Of a DNA stretch of 64,000 nucleotides, positions 46,861 to 58,502 are shown piece after piece (the first letter of the stretch is position 1; the number at the start of each line of letters is the position of its first letter). A program made the position numbers and the translations under genes. Under the pieces are notes generated by a model. That model did not search any database. It had not been told where the DNA came from and worked only from the letters and a program-made list of their open reading frames with translations. The stretch comes from Dichomitus squalens LYAD-421 SS1 (Eukaryota; Basidiomycota; Agaricomycetes; Polyporales; Polyporaceae): the NCBI RefSeq assembly GCF_000275845.1, contig NW_006766885.1, positions 399,046 to 463,045 of the forward strand, read 5' to 3'.

Positions 46861-48503
46861 GGATGACGCTTGTTGCGTTTTCTCACGGACCTTTTCGTCA
46901 TGGCGGGGGCGTGTTATGGATTTCTCCTCCACTACATTCCGTTTGCACCACTTCTGTTTGATGTCATATCACCATTTCCATCAGGCTCGGTAGAATCTTG
47001 AATGCTCTGAGCTCCGCGTCATACCGTCAGCCAGGAGGCCGGTCGGACTGAATCTTCAATGCCCTTCCAGTCAATGATTGATCGAGTTTGACGCTAATCG
47101 CTAGCTGGCTGACCCCGTTGTAGGGGTGTGCGCACCAACCACGAGCATCCCTCAGGATAGCGGTTGGTCCTTACCTTCGAATGTCGACAGACGCAGTGAG
47201 CTCGATGCTCGGGCCCCTTGTGCTGAGTGATCGTGGACGGCTTGCGCTTGTTCACGCATCCGCCGTCATTCACAACTCATTCCGTACCCGGAATGGCGAC
47301 TCCCGCACTCATTGAATGTAGACGAACTTTCTGGCAGACGATAATATGATTGGCCAGAAGTCCTGCCCAACTACTAGGGTACAGGTATGCCAGCCGAGTG
47401 CGTACAGTGGTGCAGTGTTATCAGATACCTTGCTCACCCATCTTCGACAGGTCCTTGGCAGAACGAATACGAACAAAACGAGGTCGTCGTTGTCCAGCAT
47501 ACACGATGCCAGCACTCGTGCTCTGGTCTGTATCGGGTTGTCTAAGTACTCGGTACAATGAGTGTGATCAAAAGGACGATAAGATCTGCTCTCCAGCCTA
47601 TGTTCCCATTGCACAGAATCTCTTATCGCATATTCCAGATGTTCATTCGTGTGTGCTCGACACTATAGGCGAATTCTCATCGCTATATAGAAGGGAAACT
47701 CATGAAGGCGTAATACAGCTCAAGAGACTCCCGGATATCGACATTGTGTAGGCGTTCTCTTTTGCCGACTTCAGGAATGTATAGGAGAATCCTTTCCAAA
47801 TCCACTACCACCCGGGTGACAGCTACTGCTCAAAATTAGTGAAGGTGTTACTTCCAGTGCCTTCGATGAAGAGGCCATAACCGGGACCATACCTGCATCA
47901 GAGCGCGGTAGAAGGTTGACAACAGTGCATACTTCACGCCCGTGTTCTAAGCAAAGTAATAGAACGAGAGGAGTATATAGTTGGTCCGTCCAGCTTGCTG
48001 TGTACATCGGTGATGCCGCTCTGGTTGAATACCGTGGCTCATTTGGGGGAGAGCGCAACATTCGCCGGTCTGGACACCATTTCAGAGTGGTGAAGCCATT
48101 GTGTCCCAAGTTCACTCCCGTCTTGCGATGCCAGCCGAGTCCTCGGACCCTTTCGTAGGCCTGTTGATCAATCATTGCTAAGTACCTTTGTCACCATCCG
48201 CCGCATTGTCACTTCGCCGAATAGCCGGCGTTAGGGCCGGCGAACTCTTCTGTGAAGCATCCCAATTATGAGTCAAATACCTCCTTGAGAACCGTACCAA
48301 CAACGATGACAGTGTCACCTAAAATAAGGACCGATGTACGAGATGCCGTCAAGTCGCCTTGCAGAGTTCAATACAACAGAAGTTGCCGTTTTGGGTGAGG
48401 GGCGAGAGCACAGCCACCGCTTATCTTCTTGCCCGTACTGGCGTCACCGTGAACCTGCACCTTCCCGACTGTTCATAACATACTAGAATTCTTGCATTCA
48501 GAT
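46861..48503. other. Intergenic region, about 1.6 kb
   Basis: This region lies between two plus-strand genes. A 134-codon minus-strand ORF (ATG 48175) and short plus-strand ORFs show no domains and no intron logic. Nothing supported. Confidence 0.5.
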
Positions 48504-49942
48504 ATGTCTACGAAGCTCGAGTACCTGACCGAGGAGCAGGTGAACCAGGTTTGTGACGCGCCGGACACTATCCAACCTGGCTCCACTTGCTGATTCTCCT
48601 ACTACCGCAAGTTCCGAAGCGATGGGTCAATCAACCTTCCCCAACGACCTCCCTTGTTCGATGACTAATATATGATTCACTACAGATATCTGAGGCTTCC
48701 AAGCTTCCTGGAGCCAGACGAAGTGGAAGCCCTCCTCACGCGTACCAGACAACTGCTCGACAACTTCAGCCTCGAAGACCACCCTCTGGTAAGATCGTAA
48801 ACCTCCTGGAAAGACGTTAAACGACATCTTTCAGACGAGATTCACCACCGGAGATGATAATCATGTTGGGGATGATTACTTCTTGACATCCGGTGACAAG
48901 ATTCGCTACTTCCTAGAGGAGGACGCCGTGAGTGACGGCAAACTCAATAGAGAGAAGCAGAAAGCCGTCAATAAGATCGGACATGGTTTGTGTCTAGCTT
49001 CTGGGAGCACAAAAATGGTCTGACTATGGTGGGCAGGTCTGCACGAGCTCGATCCTGTGTTCCGGAAGGTGACTCTAGAGAACGAGAAGATCAGGGCCGT
49101 GGTGAGAGACCTCCAGTTCCACCACGACCCAGTAGGTGAGCTGCCCCTTTGTCACGTATTGAGGGTTGAAATTGATGAAGGCTGCAGCACTCCAATCTAT
49201 GGTTATATGTAAGCAGCCACATATTGGAGGCGAAGGTGAGCTGGCGAACATATTCTCAACAAAGGATCACCAAACATCGTGTTGCAGTGCCAGAGCACAA
49301 TGACTCGTAAGGAATTGTTTCCTCGGCCGACTTTCAGATATTCACCTTGAGCTCTGGTTTGGCATTATCAGGACATTCTTGGTGAGCCATGTCATATTCC
49401 GAATGTCCCTCAGCGGCAAAAGTAGAATGGCTGACACACACTACCGCAGTACACCAATCCCCCATCCGCTCTCGGGTTTTGGATACCGCTAGAGAAGTGC
49501 ACTCCCGAAAATGGAGCACTCTCGTTCCTCCCCGGTTCTCATCTGACCACCAAGATTACGAAGCGCTTCGTCCGGCTCCCCGAAGGTGGCACCGGCTTCG
49601 AGGAGCTCATACCTCCCGAACAAGCTCCGCAGCATCCAGAGGGCAAGTATGTGCTTGAGGCCTGTACGCCAGGTACGTACGACCTCCCTGTCAATGTAGA
49701 AGCAGTTGGCTGGCTAACCGTATGGGGGCTCAGGCGATTTGGTCCTCATTCACGGAAGCGTGCTGCATAAGTCGGAGCGCAACACGAGCACGCACACACG
49801 CTATGCATACACCTTCCACATGATCGAGTCGCCTCCATATGCTGAATACGACGCGAAGAACTGGTTGCAACCCACGCCCAAGACCCCCTTCCCCCACATA
49901 CTTGATGCTCCCAACTCGACCGTTGTGCCTGTTGGTGCTTAA
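48504..49942 (+). CDS. Phytanoyl-CoA dioxygenase family protein, PHYHD1-like
   Basis: Ten exons: 48504-48548, 48612-48625, 48686-48788, 48835-48985, 49037-49135, 49188-49235, 49288-49306, 49372-49381, 49450-49672 and 49734-49942, giving 306 residues. This is a 2-oxoglutarate and Fe(II)-dependent oxygenase fold. Iron ligands are in VPEHNDSTFLYT (H157 and D159) and VLIHGSVLHKSERN (H249). Other conserved stretches are FRSDGYLRLPSFLEPDE, VICKQPHIGGE, NGALSFLPGSH, RYAYTFHMIE and NWLQPT, which follow animal PHYHD1 closely. The substrate of PHYHD1 is not established. Exons 2 (14 nt) and 8 (10 nt) are microexons, both required to keep frame and motif. Three-prime end to end with THI6, 135 bp apart. 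Confidence 0.9.
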
Positions 49943-50077
49943 ATTCGTCATTTGTAGGAGATTACATACTGAATACATATGGGCTGCGTTGAACACGTGT
50001 TGAATCGCCTCAGTCTTCGTAAGTCGAACCGTCGAGCATGTACTGTAGGGACGAATATCTGTTCGCTACCACCTCCT

Positions 50078-52198
50078 TCACATCACATCAACCTTCCCGT
50101 AGGTTGCTAGCTTCTCGGGCGTGAGCGCGCCAAGCTCATCAATGAGGGCGGGCAGGAATGTTCCGCTCCCTTGAACATCCGCCCGCGCCGCAGCCAGTTC
50201 AGATGCGACGGTGATGGCAAGAACCCTAGGAATGCGTCATGAGTGTAGAAATCTAGACGGAAAAGAGGATGGAGGAGCAACGTACCCTCCGACGGCGGCA
50301 ACGAGCATGTCCCCCCGGACGAGTTTCGCGTCTCCGGCTGTGTCGGCGTTCGTTGACCGCCTTGCCTCCTCCGCCAGGTTGGCGCCAGCACAGAATGTAG
50401 CGACCGCCGTGCCTACCATACAACCCGAACCGGTGATCTCTCCAAGGTACGGGTGGCCATTGGATAATCGGACCACGGTGGTTCCATCGGATACGTAGTC
50501 GGTTATGCCGGTAAGGACGATGATTGCGCCTGTAGTGCCTCGGGTCAGTTGCCAGATATGACTTCGTGTGAGAGACAAAACCAGGAACGCACGCTCTTTT
50601 CGTGCAAGATTGCGTACGAAGGTAACGGGATCAGCAAAACCTTGACCCACGCTATCGACGCCCTTTGCCTGCACCTGTGAGAAGCAAGAGGAGGGCACTC
50701 AGGAGGATGCAGCATCACGATCAGATGGAAGGACCTCTTGAGAATTCGCGAGAGCGGCAAGCTCGCCGGAGTTTCCCTTGATGACCGTGGCTTGCCAGGC
50801 GTTCAGAAGTGTTGTGGCCGAGGTCCGACGGTAGGTCGTGGCGCCGATGCCGACAGGGTCGAAAACTACCGGCTTTCGTTTCAGGTTGTAATTGAAGCCT
50901 GAGATTGTGGTACGTCATGAGCGGTGGGCTATGTCGTATATTGTATTGCTGAAACGGAGTTACCTGCGACGAGCATGCCGTCGAGGTTCTGGATCGTTCC
51001 GAAGTTCACAAGCAGGCTTCCTGCGACCTTGCCCAGGTCTCCCATCTCCTCCGGGGCGGTAGCCATAATGGGGGAGGCTCCAAGAGCAATAGTCGCATTG
51101 GCAGATTGGGTCGTGACAACCGTGTTCGTGATCTGGAGGTTGTGGCTTTGGTTCACCTCTTCAATGAGAGAGATCGGTAGATTGAAAGCCGTACCTGATG
51201 TACGAGAGGAGAGAACCGTTTCACCGCGGATAGCAACTCTCCGACCTGACGCTTCACGGACTCCGACGCATAGGACGGCGGGAAGGTGGAGAAGCATGGG
51301 AGAGGACTAGCCTTGAAGGCATGCACAATTCCAGCGATCTTCTTCGCCGCATTGTAGGGATCTGTGGACGCGACAATATCGCTGACAACAGCCAGGCCGT
51401 CCAAACTACGGCCATAAATAGACACGGCGCCATGCAGGCAGTGGAGGGCATTGGTCGACTTGATGCCGGCTTCGAGTTGATCAGCGAGCGTCCTCATGCG
51501 ATAAATTCTTGGACCAACCGATCGACACAGCCTTGACATCCGTACCCTCGAGAGCTTCCAGCAGTGGTCCTAGACCGCGTACGCCAACCGCCGGGCTAGT
51601 GAGTTTCTTGGTCTGTGTGGCCCACACGGGTCCGATACCGACATAATCAACGCCGTCCTCGACAGCTTTTTTGACATGCTCAACGGTGTTGCATGTCATA
51701 CCGATGATTGCAGTCGACGGCAGCAGCTTGCGGGCAACGTCTACTGGCATGTCGGTTTGGCCAAGATGGACGCCATCTGCGCCGATCGCAAGCGCAATGT
51801 CGACACGGTCGTTTATGAGGATTGGGACGTTGTACCTGCGGCATATCTCCTTGGATGCTCTCGCGATTTGTAGGAACTGCGGGAGCTGCAGTTACTAGCT
51901 GCGAACAGACAGTCGCCGATCGTCTTCTCACCTCTCCTGTGTCTGCGTGCTTTTCGCGAATTTGCACCAAAGTTACACCTCCCTGGATAGACTGCGCTCA
52001 AAGTGAATGAGCAGGTAGGTGTAGTTATTCTTAACATAGGTTTCTACCTCTTCCAAGGATTCCAAGTAGTCCTATGGATATCGCTTCAATCGGTAAATGT
52101 TCCGAGTGCACAAGCTCCCCTACCTTGCCATTGGGGAGAAGGTCCCTTCCAGTCACGAGATATAATGAATAGTCCACGGAGAGCTTGCTTTCCACCAT
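50078..52198 (-). CDS. THI6: THI6 bifunctional thiamine-phosphate synthase / hydroxyethylthiazole kinase
   Basis: Ten exons (minus strand): 52198-52124, 52071-52048, 51982-51932, 51876-51519, 51469-51195, 51132-50964, 50898-50735, 50674-50593, 50529-50286 and 50225-50078, giving 529 residues, the usual THI6 length. The N-terminal TIM barrel (1-220) joins HMP-PP and thiazole phosphate: LYLVTGRDLLP, GGVTLVQIREKHADTGE, LINDRVDIALAIGADGVHLG, GMTCNTVEHV and GVDYVGIGPVWATQTK. The C-terminal ThiM-like kinase phosphorylates hydroxyethylthiazole: VHQITNTVVTTQSANATIAL, VFDPVGIGATTYRR, VIKGNSGE and the catalytic-Cys motif ITGSGCMVGTAVATF (C436). Both halves look complete, so the thiamine salvage and synthesis step is intact. 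No TPP riboswitch was recognised in its introns or leader. Confidence 0.94.
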
Positions 52199-54123
52199 GA
52201 AAAGTTATTGAGTCTGAGGTCCGGACCCCGAAGATTCAGATCCCTTGTGGCAGAGCAGACGCGGTATTGGTCTGGGCTTGCCTCGTGGCAGCTAGTACGG
52301 ATGAATCACGTCATCGCATCTCCCCTGGATCATCATTCTTGACGTCTCAGGCCGTGGATAACGAAGGCAAAATCCACTGGGGGGGGGCGGGAAGCAAGCT
52401 GATTAATAGCTCTGCTGCAACAAGAGGGAATAATGCTCATATGTATGCGGAGAAGTGTAAGCATGAATCGAAGCGTAATGCATCAGGAACTTGAGTACTC
52501 AGTACTCATCGCCAACGCTACGCCCGCCGAATGCTTTAGACGCACATGAGGTTCCGATCCGGAACCACGGTACGCCCGTCGCCTGCCGCGCGATGTTCAC
52601 CCAATCTCAATCACTCGAGATTGTGTTCGTTGCCACTTGCCAATGTCTACGCCGAATGTTCACCCGCTCAGTGCTGTTACTCAGGGAGATCCGTTCAATG
52701 GCAATGGTCATGCCCAGCCTTCGCGGCATTTCGTCACTCCCATCTTGCCTCCCTGTGCCTATTCGGTCACCGTATCAGACGTCGTACTGATACGCTGATG
52801 ATTCGATCCTACCACTCGATGCGCTCGTCTGGAGGCGTAGCGCACCTGGTTCGTCTCCTTGCCAACGCGTTAGTTTCGCCTACCCCGCGGCACTTGTGCG
52901 GGCCGTACCGCTCTTCCTCTGGGCCATTAGACATTTGTGCACCCACTCTGATTTCAGGAGAGGAGTGACTCCTGATGTTTGTTCCTCCTAGGTTTTCCAA
53001 GCAGGATGAGACGTACACGGCTGTGATTATAGTGCAGAAAACATGTGGTAACATCATCTGGCGACACACTCGACCAGCTCTCATCATCACGAGTACTAAT
53101 ACCAGCGTTGTAACAGTTTGAGCGGTTTTATAGCCCAGTCGGCTTCTTGAGCCTGAGTGGGCTGCGGTTATCTGCCGTCTGCTACATACCAACCGGCCCG
53201 TTCTTGATGTCGAGCAACGATGGCTTGCACGGGAGGTTTTGCATTCCGATGCCCATGTGCAACACTCCTGCACGAGGTTTCGGCACAACAGGTACGTCTC
53301 TTCCGAGGAATTTATTTACCTGCTTAAGCGCCTAGCTGGTCTATGTTTAGGATAACTTTGCCAGACGCGACAGGTTGCGCTGAAGATTTTGGGGCGATGC
53401 TGGATGACAGATTGTTTCAAAGTTCGTATGTGCCGTATTGCGGCAGCGCGAGCGCATGCTTGTTGCCGTCCAGACAGCTTTTGGGCATCTGGTCGACCTG
53501 CGGTCAGTCACTGCCTCTGTGACTCGTCACGGCTACCGTATGCTCCGTTTACCCCTCGTTCATCCATGGCCCTTATTTGATCAGAATGATGGGTACGCCA
53601 ATCCTTTTCCGGTAGGATCATACTGGACATGATCGTGTTCACGGACAACGATGCCCCCCGGTGTTCCCCGCTGGTGCTGAAGCCGTCCGGCTTGCTCGCC
53701 AATGTGCCTCGACAACGTCCTCACACTGAGAGGCATGATCACGGCACACGGCCGCTTATTAGCGATCATCTTTAGGGGCAAAATAGTCTCAGGGCGCATG
53801 AAGTCGAGACAAATTTTCAGAACGGCTAGCCATGCCGATGTGGCGCTACAGACCTTCGGATACGGGAGCTAGTAGAGAGCGCCCCTGATGGTAACACCCC
53901 GAAGGCAAGAAACAAGGCAGTGCACCGCAAGGCTACGTTGGAGGCGTATATAAAGATCTACATCCTCGAAACTCATTCTTCGTTCAGTCCTTCCGTTCTT
54001 CTGAACGTCTTCCCTTTCCAGCGGTCTGCGATCGCCAGCCTTTCGACTTTCTTCAGTGACCTGGGGTCCACATCCAGACATCCTATCCTCATAGCGTAGA
54101 CCGCCTAAACCGTTACGACCACC
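52199..54123. other. Intergenic region, about 1.9 kb
   Basis: Divergent spacer between THI6 (-) and the secreted-protein gene (+). Short ORFs (such as 52809-53288 on the minus strand) lack domain character. A TATA box lies at 53947-53954. Nothing else supported. Confidence 0.5.
53947..53954 (+). promoter_or_regulatory. TATA box of the secreted glycoprotein-like gene
   Basis: TATATAAA lies about 170 nt before the ATG at 54124 and is followed by a CT-rich leader. It fits a strongly expressed secretory gene. Confidence 0.6.
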
Positions 54124-55418
54124 ATGAAGTTCTCCGTAATTGTCGCTCTTTCCATGGCTCTTGCTGCGTCGGCTAGGCCGAGGTACCTCGGTCGCCGCGC
54201 GGACTTCACTCTCAAGAATGGTCAGGATGCCATCGCTCTGAAGTGCGTATACTGGACAATTACACGTCTCGTATTCTTGGTGGTGCTGATTTGCTACTCC
54301 AGCCAGAAGTTCGCGACGCTCACCCCTGACTCACCTTGTAACGCGGGCGATCAGGCCTGCGTGAATGACCAGTTCGCGCAATGCGTGGGCGGCAAGTTTG
54401 TGCTCCAGCCTTGCGCAGGAGGAACTGTGTATGTGTTCTGTTCCTGATGATTGCTTCCCAAGCTCCAACATCTGACATGTGACATGATCTGCTCATCAGC
54501 TGCGCGGCCCTCCCTCTCGTGAACTCGCCCGGTACTAGTATCACCTGCGACACTGCAGCGGACCGTGATGCGCGCATTGCCGCGACCGGTGCGACGGCTG
54601 GCAGCGCTGCACCCCCGCCCCCGGCGTCGTCCTCTTCTGCTGCCCCTCCTGCTGCCAGTAGTGCCGCTGCCGGTAACAACGCGGCCGGTGGCAATGCTGC
54701 TGGTGCGGATGCCCAGACGTCGTTGACGCTTCTCCAGTCCGTCATCGCGACGGGCTTCGAGCAAGACGGCCAGGCCACACCTGAGGCTGGCCAGGTTGCC
54801 TCGCTCACGTCATCGAACAACTTCATCAACTTCTGCGCGACGGTGCCCAACCTGCCCATCACGAACGGGCAGCAGATCAAGACCGGCTCCTGCAACCCCG
54901 CGCCGATGGGCATCATCGCCTCGACGGCCAACATGCCGTCCTCGAAGTTCGTGAACCCCAAGAACGGCGCGACCCTGCCCGCGAACACGAACTTCACGAT
55001 TCAGATGGCGATCAAGAACCTCGAGACCGGCAACTTCGTCAACGCGAACAACAACTACTTCGCGGCCCCCCAGCAGATCAACGCGCAAGGCAATATCAAG
55101 GGGCACTCGCACGTTGTGGTTGAGGCCATCCCCGCGCTCGACAGCACCACGCCCACGGACCCCACCGCGTTCGCCTTCTTCAAGGGTCTCAACAACCCCG
55201 CTGATGGCAACGGCATTCTCTCCGTTGAGGTCCCCGGTGGTCTCCCTGCTGGAACCTACCGTATTGCGTCCATCAACACTGCTGCCAACCACCAGCCTGC
55301 GCTCGTCGCCGTTGCTCAGCATGGTACCCTCGACGATATGGCCTAGTGAGTACAGCCTCTCTTGTCCCGTGCCTTCGTGGACTAATCAACCGACTTCCAC
55401 AGCTTCACTGTTCAGTGA
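54124..55418 (+). CDS. Secreted protein of the 'macrofage activating glycoprotein' family
   Basis: Exons 54124-54242, 54303-54428, 54500-55345 and 55403-55418 join to 368 residues. A signal peptide (MKFSVIVALSMALAASA) and a basic GRR pair precede a small Cys-rich domain (CNAGDQACVNDQFAQCVGG, VLQPCAGG) that resembles a chitin-binding-like or expansin-linked module. A low-complexity Ala/Ser/Pro hinge follows. The C-terminal 250-residue domain carries FINFCATVPNLPITNGQQI, GSCNPAPMGII, NPKNGATLPANTNFTI and GHSHVVVEAIP. I recognise this architecture as a conserved agaricomycete extracellular protein often labelled macrofage activating glycoprotein. The enzymatic role, if any, is unknown. The last exon is only 16 nt (YFTVQ). 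Confidence 0.85.
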
Positions 55419-56296
55419 ACATAAGATCCCCCACACTCGTTTCGTATGATTATTGATGGTCCGGTCGTACTTACGCTATTTATTGAGGAGTCCTTTGGAT
55501 GATCTGGCAGTAGAGCGGGGAGCCCGATCTGCATGCTGCTCCCATATACCTACTCTTTGTATCCCTAGACAGTCGCTGAAAGTTATAGTCGAATGCGCCT
55601 AGTTCTGAGGTGTGCCATCAAGTATCCCAGGAAACGGGGTTCAATCCGACACGTACTACTTCGGCGCCATGCCAAGCACGGCGGCGCCCAGTGAAGGGAA
55701 TTTGGTAACACTCGAGCCACGGTGCTATCATTCGTAGTACTCAACGTGCACTTCACTATTGGTCTACATGTCATCACTGAACCACGAGGACCTTCCAGAG
55801 AACATGCCGTCCCAGTTATAATCACGATGCGGTCGGAGCATATGGCGGCGGAGTTCTCCAGGCTGTTGGGAACCATGGAGTACATTGTCATCGGCAGTCC
55901 CTAATCACTCCAAGTCATCAATGGCCTCAAGGTAAGCCCCCAGACGTCCCACTGTCCGGTGCCACACGAGCCTTCTGATCGTTCGCATGCAGCACTCCTC
56001 AGGCAGAAGCAGGAAGAATCTAAGACATGGGCAGTTCATTGGGGATAGGGGGGGCTGTGGTACACTAATCAACTAATTGGAGAGCGTAGATATAGCGCGG
56101 AACCCACTGACCCAAGGGAACGCACGGGTTATACCTGATCGTTGCTATCGCGTGCGGCCAAGGACACAAGGTGTGGTGACACGCGGACAGGCTACGTGGA
56201 ATCGAGTCGTTTGCGCTTCGGAGGTTCTTTATGCTTCGCTGCTGCGAGCTGCACTAGATGGGATTTTGTGATACAGTAGTTCAAGGCCTCCTGCAC
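55419..56296. other. Convergent intergenic region, about 0.9 kb
   Basis: This region lies between the secreted-protein gene (+) and the FunK1 pseudogene (-). No gene or repeat recognised. Confidence 0.5.
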
Positions 56297-58502
56297 CTAA
56301 CCATACAGAGGGGCATAGCTGGCGGTGTTGCCGAAATCGAGAAGCCTATTGATGGACGCATCATACAACGCTTCGTTCAAGCTCTGTATACAGTCTGCGA
56401 AGACCTTCATGTCGTCGGGAAGGTAGCGTCGAACATCGAGGCCGATCGTCATGTTTCGATACGGATTCAGTCTGTCCGGCCATATGTAGAAAAGTCCACG
56501 GACTAGGAACAGCTGATCTGTATAGATCTTCAGGTCGAAGCCCGGAGTGCACGTGGGGAGGCGCGTAGTGAGTATCCAGAGGAGGAGCCAGAAGGACTCG
56601 AGGTCGTGCTGAAAGTTGTGAATAATAGGCTCGCCCCTAGCTGCTTCCTTATCCTTCGAGCTGACGCTTGAATTAGAGAACAGGATGAGCTCTTGGCTTA
56701 AGATTTCTGTTGCCATGAAAGCCGGAGTGCCCTAGAGATGCATACCAAATCAGCCGGCCGCAACAACAACCGGACAAAGCAGTACGCACAATCTTCGGAT
56801 CAGAACTACGGGTGCCTTTAGCGTCGAACTCCTTGGCATAATCTACATAGGTCGCTCAGGACGCCTCTCTTCGATTTGGGATCCCAGAGCAAGTTGCCGG
56901 AGCTGATGTCGCGGTGGACCCAGCCGATAAGGAACAGAAGCTGAACGGCTGCACATCGAAGTATGCGTCAACTTTAGACGACACGCGACGTCCTGGGCCT
57001 CTTACCAAGGAGGCAGTCCTTCAAAGCTTTGAACACGGTCCCAGAATCACCCACACGGTGCAGCGCCTGGCAGACTTTCTTGAACACAACGCGATACTGA
57101 CGCTTGGCAACGAAAGACCGTGAATTGGCCCGTGGGGAGGAGGAACGGGCGCTATCAGCTGGCGGAGGTACCGCGTAGAGTTGCCGAATTTTGTCCGATG
57201 AAGAGTCCCAGAAAGAGAAAACATCGTTGCACCATGCCTTGGGGGCAAGTGACTTCGATTGCACTCCTTGCATGTCGCAATCGATGGCAAGGAAGTACTC
57301 CCTGTAATTATCATCACGCAGAGCGTTGCGGAGGAGCTCTTTCTCGGCATCATTCAAACCGATAAGTTGAGGGGGGTCTTGACCGTCCTGCAGCCTGAGC
57401 GCCAAATCCTTGAGAGTCGTTCGAAGATGGCGTTCTGTATCTCCCTCTCGCTCTTACACGTCCTTCAAGACCATAGGCGATGCAGCTGATTCCGTAGTGG
57501 CGGTGATATTGTCGAAACTAGGGACCTTGATGACCTCGAAGACCCGCGTAGAGGGCCCCGCTATAGTGCAGGGACCTAGATGCTCAGGGATGCTGCGAAG
57601 CACCTTGAAGTAACTGTCTCGCACGAGGAAGATGAAGCAATAGCCTCCCAGCGCCGGGTCGAAGCGGCGTTGGACGGTCTTATCGTAACCAAGTTCTGGC
57701 ATGCTTGCAAATAAGAAGCAAACGAGGCCGCGTATAGTCGCACGTACATCCTACAAAGTGTCAGTGTATCAAGGCGTCAAGAACTGCAAACGCTCGTACT
57801 TTTGTGATATCGACTGCTTCCGATTTTGCTGAATGGGACCGCGACCAGTACCAGAAACACATCGCTTCGTCTTCGATGGTTACCTGGACAGATTGTAAGA
57901 TCACATGTCTTGGTGAGGAAGTCAAGAGACTGCACATACACTGTATATAGGCGTCCATCGAGGGTCATTATTCATCTAATGAAGAGCAGCGGACACTGCG
58001 TTCAAACGACTATGAATGGCATCACCTTTACGTAGTACGGGATCATCGTCGCTCTCCGGCAGCATCCAATCACAATTGACGGCAATATCGGCAGTATCCT
58101 CCCTGTCCTCTTCGGGGGGGGGGTTGGCGGTGGCACCTATCGCGTGAGACGCCTCCGATTTTTGCGAACCGGTCGTGATGTCGGGTTCTTGAACCAAGGA
58201 ACAACTGACCACTCTGTCGTCCACGGCGACCTGAGAATGCTACGGCATATAGCGGACAGGTGACCATATGCAACCTTCCTCGATGTATACTGTCGCGATG
58301 GCGGCTCCTGGAATCCGGCGAACCGATCCACCCCTGCCGTCGTAGGCACGACGAGGCCATCCGTGCGTAATCGCTCGAGACATTTATCGACGACCTCACT
58401 GGAGGGTTGGAAAGGAGCATAGTGCTCGATGAAGGATTCAAAAGACACCGCCGCAATTTCGCGGTTCATCTGTTCACCAATGAATCGGCGCTCAGCTGCC
58501 AT
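56297..58502 (-). pseudogene. FunK1-type fungal protein kinase-like gene, broken
   Basis: Read on the minus strand from ATG 58502, the locus carries the order of a FunK1 protein. It has an N-terminal helical part with EPDITTG, a middle domain (VQVTIEDEAMCFWYW, then GYDKTVQRRFDPALGG and VLKDV), YFLAIDCDMQG with KAWCNDVFSFWD, then the kinase-like core VHRDISSGNLLWDPKSKRG and LSDL, and finally GTPAFMATEIL with HDLESFWLLLWILT. Two lesions interrupt it. An in-frame TAA (57454-57456) directly follows VLKDV, where relatives have Trp. A four-base insertion (56844-56847) comes after LSDL, just before DYAKEF, at the position equivalent to the DFG motif. Several intron borders are inferred only. A 51-nt intron could hide the stop, but the insertion has no splice escape. 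Probably not functional. Confidence 0.75.

Noticed and set aside
47771..48175. 134-codon minus-strand ORF
   Set aside because: No domain, low-complexity end and no promoter signal; probably chance.
50078..52400. TPP riboswitch in THI6 introns or leader
   Set aside because: Fungal thiamine genes can carry one, but I found no paired CTGAGA and ACC-TGAT-type aptamer segments in the introns or upstream sequence. A covariance-model search would settle it.
52809..53288. 159-codon minus-strand ORF between THI6 and the secreted glycoprotein gene
   Set aside because: Cys/Arg/Ser-rich chance composition, no motif, not matched by splice sites.
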